DNA of 5,120 nt from JANXQE01 sp035651635 (GTDB lineage Bacteria; Verrucomicrobiota; Verrucomicrobiia; Limisphaerales; UBA8199), in assembly GCA_035651635.1 (NCBI GenBank), contig DASRFK010000109.1, forward strand, positions 1-5,120. Direction: 5' to 3'. Of the stretch, positions 1 through 5,120 are shown piece after piece. Under the pieces are notes generated by a model. That model had not been told where the DNA came from. It was given only the letters and a program-made list of their open reading frames with translations, and did no database searches. Within the stretch, counting starts at the first letter, position 1. Every line of letters begins with the position of its first letter. A program made the position numbers and the translations under genes.

Positions 1-64
1 GTTGGCGCAAAAGCCCCTGTCGCTGTTGTTCGAGGTTTGGGTAATCGGGAGAGCTCTTTTTCAT
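1..64 (-). CDS. N-terminal fragment of an unidentified protein (runs off the window)
   Basis: An ATG at 64-62 on the minus strand opens a frame that stays open to the window edge, giving 21 codons that begin MKKSSPDYPNLEQQRQ and continue GLLRQ. The composition (lysine/serine start, then a Gln/Arg/Leu-rich amphipathic stretch) looks like a genuine soluble N-terminus, not a shadow frame. A promoter-like TTGACC-16 bp-TATACT lies immediately upstream, so the start would be at or within a base or two of the transcription start, and the mRNA would be leaderless; no Shine-Dalgarno is present. The product cannot be named from 21 residues. It vaguely recalls the start of small transposase-associated proteins with an 'LEQ-RR-LL-QL' helix (DUF6788-like), but this is only an impression. 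It is divergent from ftsK. Confidence 0.5.
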   Translation of the reverse strand, partial: MKKSSPDYPNLEQQRQGLLRQ

Positions 65-86
65 ATTGTAGTATACATACTACAAT
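58..86 (+). promoter_or_regulatory. Putative rightward promoter towards ftsK
   Basis: TTTTCA (58-63, four of six matches to TTGACA) and TACAAT (81-86, five of six matches to TATAAT) are exactly 17 bp apart. Transcription would begin near 93 and give a leader of about 100 nt before ftsK. The spacer and the -10 are wholly inside the palindrome at 64-87, so the same regulator could control both directions. The -35 box overlaps the start of the leftward gene. Confidence 0.4.
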
Positions 87-87
87 A
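64..87. promoter_or_regulatory. Perfect palindrome, probable repressor operator between divergent genes
   Basis: TATTGTAGTAT (64-74) and ATACTACAATA (77-87) are exact reverse complements separated by AC, an 11-bp perfect inverted repeat. It is AT-rich in a GC-rich region and overlaps the -10 boxes of promoter-like sequences in both directions. That position is typical of an operator for a dimeric repressor. The half-site TACTACA resembles part of the BlaI/MecI-type operator vocabulary, but its order here (TGTA outside, TACA outside on the other arm) is the reverse of the usual TACA-NN-TGTA core, so I do not assign a regulator family. A hairpin role is less likely because a 2-base loop cannot form without opening pairs. 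Confidence 0.55.
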
Positions 88-97
88 ACAGGGTCAA
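70..97 (-). promoter_or_regulatory. Putative sigma70-type promoter for the leftward partial gene
   Basis: Read on the minus strand, TTGACC (97-92, five of six matches to TTGACA) is followed after 16 bp by TATACT (75-70, five of six matches to TATAAT). The expected start of transcription is near 63-64, which coincides with the ATG at 64. The -10 box lies inside the palindrome at 64-87, so a protein bound there would block it. This is the best-scoring promoter-like element I found in the window by eye. Confidence 0.5.
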
Positions 98-156
98 AAA
101 CAAGGAGAAATGCCAAAACCCACTTTTATCTCGTCCACCCCGCCGGCACTCGTCGC

Positions 157-186
157 TTGTCACTACTCGCCGCGAACTGGTAATCT
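157..186 (+). promoter_or_regulatory. Weak candidate promoter immediately upstream of ftsK
   Basis: TTGTCA (157-162, five of six matches) is followed after 18 bp by TAATCT (181-186), which keeps the T-A-----T core of a -10 box but matches only three of six. If used, transcription would start within a base or two of the ftsK ATG and give a leaderless message, which would explain the missing ribosome binding site. The match is weak and could be chance. Confidence 0.2.
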
Positions 187-192
187 GGCCGA

Positions 193-2823
193 ATGGCGCG
201 AAAAGCACCCAATACTTCCGACTCCGCGCACGGCCTGAATGACGTTCTTGGCCTGGCCCTGATGGGTTTTGCTGTTTTGTTGTTGGCAGCACTCCTTTCA
301 TACGATCGCCATGACGTGGCCGGCAATGTTTTGCCGACCAATCCCTCGGTCCGCAATTGGGTCGGCCCGTTTGGAGCGAAGATGGCCTATTATTGGCTGG
401 GAGCGGTCGGAGCCACGGCGTACGAGGCCCCGGCATTGCTGCTGCTGGTTGGGTTGGGCTGTTTTTTTTCGCCGTTCTCCTATCTTCGACGCCGGTGGCC
501 CTGGACTCTCGTGCTATTCATGTGCTGCATGTGTCTGATGGATCTGTACCAGCCCTATTTCACCCGCCTGACGACCAATCTCAATTGTCCCGCCGGCGGC
601 GTCATCGGCCAAACGCTCAATTATCATTTGTTTGGCTATTTTGGCACGGTGGGCGGATCGATCATCTTCCTGATGTTCAGCTTTATCAGCGTTTTATACC
701 TGACGAACTTCCGGCTGGGTGATTGGCTCAACCACGTATGGGCAGCGCGAACCGCTGCGAAGAGCGAGAAAGAAGAGACCTTGGAACGGCGCGCGAAGGA
801 TTTGGAAAAGCGCAAAAAGGAGCTCGAAGAAGAAGTCGCCCGCTCGGGGATAGGAGCTGACCTCAAGCCGGTGCCCGAACCGACCGTTCGGGACCTGAGT
901 ATTCCGCAAGCAAAAGCGAAGGCGCGGAAAGTGCCTGAACCCTCGAAAGAGCCTGAAGCACCTCAGGAAGGCGAGGTGATCTCCGCGCGCGAGATCGCCG
1001 CCGCCACGACCGACCAGGTCCTGGGCAAAACCAATTCGGCAGCCGCCGCCTCCGAGCCCAAGCGGCCCGAGCCGAAATCGGCAGTCCCCGAGCAGGTTTC
1101 TGCGCGAGATGGTGAAGAATCAACTAAACCACCACAGCCGATCATAATCGACGCGAGCGGCGCGCCACCGGCACCGTCCGCGGTCAAGCCCAAATCCTCC
1201 GCGAAAAAGCCCAAACCCATCACTGTCGCCTCGACTCCATTAATTGGAAATTATCAATTACCTTCGATCGATTTCCTGCAGCACCCGGACGCGACGTTGA
1301 AGCCCACGGAATCCAAGGAAGAGCTGATGGCCAACGCGCGGCTGATGCAGCAAACCCTGGCTCAATTCGATATCGAGGTTTCCCTGGGCGACATCACCAA
1401 AGGGCCGACCATTACGCGATACGAGCTGCATCCTGCTCCCGGTGTGAAGCTCGAAAAGATTACGGCGCTTAACAACAATATTGCGGCCGCCTTGAAGGCC
1501 GAGCGCATCCACATCCTGGCGCCGGTGCCCGGCAAGAGCTCGGTCGGAGTTGAGGTGCCCAACGCAATCAAAACAAAAGTCATTATGCGCGACCTCCTCG
1601 AATCTGAGGAATGGCGCAGCACAAAAGCCAGAATCCCGCTTGCCCTGGGCAAGGACGTTTACGGAAATCCGATTGTGGCGGACCTGTCGGAAATGCCGCA
1701 TTTGATGATTGCGGGGAGCACCGGGTCGGGCAAGTCGGTGTGCATCAACGCCATTATTTCTTCGCTGCTGTACCGGTTTTCGCCGGACCAACTCCGGTTT
1801 GTGATGATCGACCCTAAGGTGGTCGAACTGCAGCAGTACAACATGCTGCCGCACCTGGTCGTGCCGGTCGTGACCGATCCCAAGAAAGTCATCCTCGCTC
1901 TACGCTGGGTGGTGAATGAGATGGAAAAACGCTACCAGATCTTTGCTCGGGTGGGCGTGCGCAACATTGGTTCCTTCAACGCCCGGCCCAAGAACAAACC
2001 CTTGCCGCCCAGAGAACCCGAACTGCCGCTCATGGCGAAAAAAGAAAAAGTCGAGCCGGGCGCCGACGGCTTCGCTGTCGAAGTGGACGAGGAGATCGTG
2101 GTCCCTCGCGAAGAAGACATCGTCATCCCCGAGAAGCTCAGCTATATCGTGGTCATTATTGACGAACTGGCCGACCTGATGCTGGTCGCGCCGGCTGATG
2201 TCGAAATGGCCATCGCGCGCATTACGCAGATGGCTCGGGCAGCGGGGATCCATTGTATCGTTGCGACGCAGCGGCCCAGCGTGGACGTCATTACCGGCGT
2301 CATTAAGGCGAACATCCCGGCACGCATTGCCTTCCAGGTCGCCGCCAAGGTGGATTCTCGCACCATTCTCGATGCGATGGGCGCCGACAAATTGTTAGGC
2401 AAAGGCGATATGCTTTACCTGCCGCCGGGCTCGGCCAAACTGATTCGCGCCCAGGGCGCATTGATTACCGATCAGGAAATCCAAAGCATCGTCGATTTCA
2501 TCGCCCGCCAGGGCAAACCCAGCTACGAGATGGAAATTCATCAGCAGCTCTCCAAGCCGAGCAGCAGCCTCGAGGAGGCAAGCGGCATCGATGAAGATGA
2601 AGAGATCATCCAGCAATGCATTGAGGTCATTCGCAGCGAGCAAAAAGCCAGCGTCTCCTTGCTGCAAAGGCGCCTGCGCCTCGGCTACGGCCGTGCCGCG
2701 CGGATTATGGACGAATTGGAGAATCGCGGAATTGTCGGCCCGAGCAAAGGCGCTGAGCCGCGCGACATTCTGATCGACCTCGACGGCACCGGCGCCGACG
2801 GCGCTCCGGCACAAGGCAAGTAG
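193..2823 (+). CDS. ftsK: FtsK/SpoIIIE-type DNA translocase
   Basis: Membrane-anchored, ATP-driven double-stranded DNA pump that in known relatives works as a hexamer at the division septum, clearing chromosome termini and activating XerCD recombination at dif. The 876 residues give the complete architecture: hydrophobic segments near 17-36, 69-92, 103-119 and 149-171; a charged coiled-coil 186-217; a Pro/Ala/Lys/Glu linker to about 350; the alpha domain from IDFLQHPD (359); and the RecA-like motor with Walker A GSTGSGKS (508-515, K514), Walker B VVIIDE (653-658) and the family signature ATQRPSVDVITG (691-702). A winged-helix gamma domain (about 803-860, with LRLGYGRAARIMDELENRGIVGP) should read polarity motifs in DNA. 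A 54-residue, proline- and acid-rich stretch (597-650) separates the Walker motifs. ATG 193 is the earliest usable start because TAA at 181-183 closes the frame upstream, and TM1 begins soon after. No Shine-Dalgarno is visible. All core motifs are intact. Confidence 0.97.
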   Translation: MARKAPNTSDSAHGLNDVLGLALMGFAVLLLAALLSYDRHDVAGNVLPTNPSVRNWVGPFGAKMAYYWLGAVGATAYEAPALLLLVGLGCFFSPFSYLRRRWPWTLVLFMCCMCLMDLYQPYFTRLTTNLNCPAGGVIGQTLNYHLFGYFGTVGGSIIFLMFSFISVLYLTNFRLGDWLNHVWAARTAAKSEKEETLERRAKDLEKRKKELEEEVARSGIGADLKPVPEPTVRDLSIPQAKAKARKVPEPSKEPEAPQEGEVISAREIAAATTDQVLGKTNSAAAASEPKRPEPKSAVPEQVSARDGEESTKPPQPIIIDASGAPPAPSAVKPKSSAKKPKPITVASTPLIGNYQLPSIDFLQHPDATLKPTESKEELMANARLMQQTLAQFDIEVSLGDITKGPTITRYELHPAPGVKLEKITALNNNIAAALKAERIHILAPVPGKSSVGVEVPNAIKTKVIMRDLLESEEWRSTKARIPLALGKDVYGNPIVADLSEMPHLMIAGSTGSGKSVCINAIISSLLYRFSPDQLRFVMIDPKVVELQQYNMLPHLVVPVVTDPKKVILALRWVVNEMEKRYQIFARVGVRNIGSFNARPKNKPLPPREPELPLMAKKEKVEPGADGFAVEVDEEIVVPREEDIVIPEKLSYIVVIIDELADLMLVAPADVEMAIARITQMARAAGIHCIVATQRPSVDVITGVIKANIPARIAFQVAAKVDSRTILDAMGADKLLGKGDMLYLPPGSAKLIRAQGALITDQEIQSIVDFIARQGKPSYEMEIHQQLSKPSSSLEEASGIDEDEEIIQQCIEVIRSEQKASVSLLQRRLRLGYGRAARIMDELENRGIVGPSKGAEPRDILIDLDGTGADGAPAQGK

Positions 2824-2974
2824 ATCTGCGGATTGAGGAAGTTTGGATCCGGGTCATTGTCGACCGCGCTTACGCCGCACAACGAAGAAACCACTTGTCC
2901 GCAACCTCGTCCGGAAAGACCATGGCTCATGGCTATTGCACGGCTGACATGTTGCGGCGTTTGAACAAGTGCTT

Positions 2975-4588
2975 ATGAAACTGCCGGGTGCCTTGATCGC
3001 CGCACTGCTCGCGATTTTCCCACTAGACCGCGCGCTGTTGGCAGAAGGCGCCGGGCAAGCCCACACCGATGCGGCGCGGCGCGCCGCTCAGCCGGCGCCT
3101 GCGTTCCTAAAAAGCCAAAATTTCAGGCACTATTTCGACTCATTCGCGGCCACTGACCGGGAGCTTTACCCCGGCTACATTACTAACGGGGCGGCCTGGG
3201 ATTTCCTCAAGCATGACATCCCATTGTTTGAATGTCCGGACCGTGACTTTGAAAGCATGTACTATTTCCGCTGGTGGACCTATCGCAAGCACATCCAGCG
3301 CACTCCCGAGGGGTTCATCATTTCGGAGTTCTTGCCGCCGGTGCCCTGGGCGGGAAAGGATAACTCGATTGATTGCGCGGCCGGCCATCATTTCTATGAA
3401 GGCCGGTGGCTGGCCGATCCTCGCTACCTGGACGACTACTCGCTGTTCTGGTTTCGCAAGGGCGGCGAACCGCGACGCTACAGTTTTTGGGCCTCCGACG
3501 CCCTCTGGGAGCGCTACCTGGTCACGGGCGATCCGCGCCTGATGAGAGAACTCCTGCCGGATCTGGTCGGCAATTACGAGGCGTGGACAAAAAGCCAACT
3601 CGGCGACAACGGCCTGTTTTGGCAGACTGACGATCGCGACGGCATGGAGGTGTCCCTGGGCGGCAGCGGGTACCGGCCAACCATCAACAGTTACCTGTAC
3701 GGCGATGCGATCGCGATCGCCCGGATCGCCCAACTCGCGGGCCGGCCCGAACTCGCCGACGAATACCGCGCCAAGGCCGCCAGGCTAAAACGACTGGTTC
3801 AGGAGAAACTCTGGAACGCGCATGATCAGTTCTTCGAAGTTTTGCCTCGCGATGAAGAGCACCTGGCCGGCGTCCGCGAATTGCTGGGGTTCACGCCCTG
3901 GTACTTCAACCTGCCGGATCCGGATAAATCGGCTGCCTGGAGGCAGCTGATGGATCCGCACGGCTTTTATGCCCCGTATGGTCTAACAACGGCCGAGCAA
4001 CGCAACGCGCGCTTCGCCATCGCCTACAGCGGCCACGAATGCCAATGGAACGGCCCCAGTTGGCCCTACGCAACTTCGGTGACTCTCACGGCGCTGGCCA
4101 ACCTGCTCAACCATTATCAGCAAAAGTTCGTCAGCCGACGGGACTATTTCGATCTGCTCAGGATCTACACAAAGTCCCAGCACCTCAGGCGCGAGGATGG
4201 CAGGGTCGTGCCGTGGATCGACGAGGACTTGGATCCGCACACCGGCATTTGGATTGCACGCACTTTGCTCAAAGAACGCGGCTGGTCGATTCCCGAACGC
4301 GGGAAGGACTATAATCATTCGACCTATTGTGATTTGATTATCACTGGCTTGATTGGCTTGCGCCCCAACGCCACCGATATTGTCGAAATCACTCCTCTGG
4401 TTCCGGCCGGGCAATGGGATTATTTCTGCCTGGACAACGTGCCTTATCACGGCCACCGGCTGACGATTCTATACGACGAGACCGGCAAGCGATGGAACGT
4501 TGGAAAAGGCCTGCGCCTATTTGCGGACGGCAAAGAGATCGCCCGAGCGAAGCACTTGGAGCGACTGAACGGAAAACTGCCAGATTGA
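2975..4588 (+). CDS. Secreted MGH1-like (GH63-related) glycoside hydrolase
   Basis: Predicted exported carbohydrate-active enzyme with an (alpha/alpha)6-barrel, of the group often named MGH1-like glycoside hydrolase or loosely 'GH63/trehalase/rhamnosidase-like'. The 537 residues start with a signal peptide (MKLPGALIAALLAIFPL, likely cleavage after ALLA at 23). Aromatic motif MYYFRWW (95-101), DDRDGMEVSLGGSGYRPTINSY (219-240) and SGHECQWNGPSWPYATS (352-368) are barrel landmarks of this family; D220 or D222 is a plausible general acid by analogy with GH63. DYNHSTYCD (445-453) sits where GH63/GH37 enzymes carry the catalytic E-x-Y-N motif. From about 455, GLIGLRP, PLVPAGQWDYFCLDNVPYHGH and a terminal GKGLRLFADGKEIA form a C-terminal beta-sandwich. 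The substrate is not determinable; an alpha-linked plant or microbial glycan is an inference. GTG at 2969 is an in-frame alternative start two codons earlier; neither start has a good Shine-Dalgarno. It lies 151 bp after ftsK on the same strand, without other carbohydrate genes in view. Confidence 0.85.
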   Translation: MKLPGALIAALLAIFPLDRALLAEGAGQAHTDAARRAAQPAPAFLKSQNFRHYFDSFAATDRELYPGYITNGAAWDFLKHDIPLFECPDRDFESMYYFRWWTYRKHIQRTPEGFIISEFLPPVPWAGKDNSIDCAAGHHFYEGRWLADPRYLDDYSLFWFRKGGEPRRYSFWASDALWERYLVTGDPRLMRELLPDLVGNYEAWTKSQLGDNGLFWQTDDRDGMEVSLGGSGYRPTINSYLYGDAIAIARIAQLAGRPELADEYRAKAARLKRLVQEKLWNAHDQFFEVLPRDEEHLAGVRELLGFTPWYFNLPDPDKSAAWRQLMDPHGFYAPYGLTTAEQRNARFAIAYSGHECQWNGPSWPYATSVTLTALANLLNHYQQKFVSRRDYFDLLRIYTKSQHLRREDGRVVPWIDEDLDPHTGIWIARTLLKERGWSIPERGKDYNHSTYCDLIITGLIGLRPNATDIVEITPLVPAGQWDYFCLDNVPYHGHRLTILYDETGKRWNVGKGLRLFADGKEIARAKHLERLNGKLPD

Positions 4589-4643
4589 AGTGGACACTTC
4601 GGGGTTTCCTTCCGTTATGCGCACGGCTTTGCTTTCAAACGGT

Positions 4644-4988
4644 CTAGGTCGAAAGCGGCCTTCGGCTATATCGCTGCAACAGGGCGCTCGTCAGATAAAG
4701 AACGGCCGGCAGTGCCATGGCGCAAACAAACACATTTGGCCCTTTGGGTGCTTTCATTACTGTGAGTACAAACAGACACCAGCCGCTGAGTGAGATGATA
4801 CCGGCGGGAATGTTCCAGCGCCAGCCGATGAGAATGCCTGCCAAGACGAGAGCCAGGCCAAGGAAACCCAGTTGTATCGACAGCGGCTGGGTGAAAGGAT
4901 TGGGCATACCTTCGCCGACTGCAATGGCCAAAACGGCAAAGACCAGCAACGTTCCGACGATTCGAGCGGTCCACCGGCAGAGTGTCAT
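4644..4988 (-). CDS. Small four-helix membrane protein of unknown function (DUF7670-like)
   Basis: A 114-residue protein that is almost entirely membrane: helices near 10-26, 38-56, 61-78 and 85-104, with short loops and a basic C-terminal tail (QRYSRRPLST). The ARIVGTLL...AVGEG motif at the end of helix 1, GWRWN after helix 2 and the PAGIISLSG helix 3 match my recollection of short uncharacterised proteins grouped as DUF7670; no enzymatic residues are evident. An in-frame GTG at 5012 would add eight residues (GTG itself lies in the hairpin arm), but ATG 4988 places the start cleanly after the stem-loop and gives a normal N-terminus, so I prefer it. No clear Shine-Dalgarno precedes either start. 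It is convergent with the hydrolase gene, with 55 bp between the two stop codons. Confidence 0.7.
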   Translation of the reverse strand: MTLCRWTARIVGTLLVFAVLAIAVGEGMPNPFTQPLSIQLGFLGLALVLAGILIGWRWNIPAGIISLSGWCLFVLTVMKAPKGPNVFVCAMALPAVLYLTSALLQRYSRRPLST

Positions 4989-4995
4989 CGGACGG

Positions 4996-5037
4996 TCAAA
5001 AGGGACCCCCACGGGTCGAAATGGGGGTCCCTTTTGA
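4996..5037. terminator. Perfect 16-bp stem-loop, terminator-like or 5' leader hairpin
   Basis: TCAAAAGGGACCCCCA (4996-5011) pairs perfectly with TGGGGGTCCCTTTTGA (5022-5037) around a 10-base loop (5012-5021). On either strand the GC-rich stem ends in four U residues, so it could act as a bidirectional intrinsic terminator, though the U-tract is short and is itself part of the stem. On the minus strand it ends only 7 bases before the ATG of the small membrane protein, so it may instead end an upstream leftward gene or sit in that gene's leader. A smaller, mutually exclusive hairpin GACCC (5004-5008)/GGGTC (5013-5017) is possible but much weaker. It could also be one copy of a dispersed palindromic repeat. 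Confidence 0.6.
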
Positions 5038-5120
5038 AAATTTCAGATTCCCCACCTTAAGGCGCTGAAAGCGCTGGGCGGAATGCTCGTTACCGGGCAT
5101 ATCCGTCGGCGCTATGGCGA
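5038..5120. other. Window-end stretch with no assignable gene
   Basis: After a plus-strand TGA at 5035-5037 (formed by the hairpin arm), that frame stays open to the window end and reads KFQIPHLKALKALGG, with the only ATG at 5083 (MLVTGHIRRRYG...), preceded by GGGCGG directly against the start, which is too close for a normal ribosome binding site. A minus-strand frame is also open across the same bases down to a TGA in the hairpin. Neither is long enough to judge, so this may be the beginning of a rightward gene, the end of a leftward one, or intergenic DNA. Confidence 0.25.

Noticed and set aside
1..183. Plus-strand frame open from the window edge to TAA at 181, possible tail of an upstream gene (begins VGAKAPVAVVRGLG)
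   Set aside because: The frame continues through the AT-rich palindrome and yields an unnatural sequence (SYCSIHTTITGSKTRRNAK); the opposite-strand N-terminus at 64-1 with an adjacent promoter is the better explanation.
80..436. Minus-strand open frames opposite the start of ftsK (118 and 76 codons)
   Set aside because: They are antisense to the ftsK leader and membrane domain, are rich in Arg/Pro as expected for shadow frames of GC-rich DNA, and have no recognisable domain. The first also crosses the leftward promoter region.
1240..1260. AT-rich inverted repeat TAATTG...CAATTA inside ftsK
   Set aside because: Only 6 bp arms with an 8-base loop, within codons for the conserved LIGNYQL segment before the motor domain; explained by coding.
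1258..1854. 198-codon minus-strand open frame inside ftsK
   Set aside because: It lies antisense to the most conserved motor region of ftsK, its His/Arg-rich composition is typical of a shadow frame, and no family is recognisable.
3700..3730. Clustered GCGATCGC/GATCG motifs resembling a short palindromic repeat
   Set aside because: The arms do not form an exact palindrome, and the bases encode GDAIAIARIA, a repetitive Ala/Ile helix in the hydrolase; chance from codon use.
3140..3733. 197-codon minus-strand open frame inside the glycoside hydrolase gene
   Set aside because: Antisense shadow of a well-supported coding region; no recognisable motifs and no promoter or ribosome binding site.
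4587..4600. GAAGT-GGAC-ACTTC hairpin at the end of the hydrolase gene as a terminator
   Set aside because: Only 5-6 bp, overlaps the stop codon, and is followed by CGGGGTTTCC and no U-tract; too weak to call.
4717..5060. Plus-strand open frames opposite the small membrane protein gene (106 and 62 codons)
   Set aside because: Antisense to a frame with clear four-helix membrane periodicity; their products are Arg/Pro/Thr-rich with no recognisable pattern.

Overview
This is a GC-rich chromosomal window with three well-supported genes and one partial gene running off the left edge. The FtsK sequence (tryptophan-containing N-terminal membrane domain, charged coiled-coil and proline/alanine linker), the secreted MGH1-like glycoside hydrolase with a DYNHS...CD C-terminal signature, and the near-absence of Shine-Dalgarno sequences suggest a member of Verrucomicrobiota, possibly the Pedosphaera-type lineage. 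The phylum assignment is inference from remembered family resemblance; no search was run.

Layout. Positions 1-64 (minus strand) hold the first 21 codons of a gene that leaves the window. A 24-bp palindrome at 64-87 lies between it and the plus-strand genes, with promoter-like boxes for both directions overlapping it, so this looks like a repressor-controlled divergent promoter. Positions 88-192 are a leader with no convincing gene. Positions 193-2823 (plus) encode a full-length FtsK/SpoIIIE DNA translocase. After a 151-bp gap, 2975-4588 (plus) encodes an exported (alpha/alpha)6-barrel glycoside hydrolase. Converging on it, 4644-4988 (minus) encodes a 114-residue protein with four predicted membrane helices. 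A perfect 16-bp stem-loop at 4996-5037 lies directly upstream of that gene's ATG. The last 80 bases carry no assignable gene.

The genes do not form an obvious pathway. FtsK is a housekeeping chromosome-segregation and division protein. The hydrolase is a periplasmic or extracellular carbohydrate enzyme whose position behind ftsK probably reflects chance, with its own promoter not identified. The small membrane protein is of unknown role. I do not see a new multi-gene system here. The points most worth checking are the palindrome with overlapping divergent promoters, the likely leaderless starts, and the long hairpin in front of the small membrane-protein gene.
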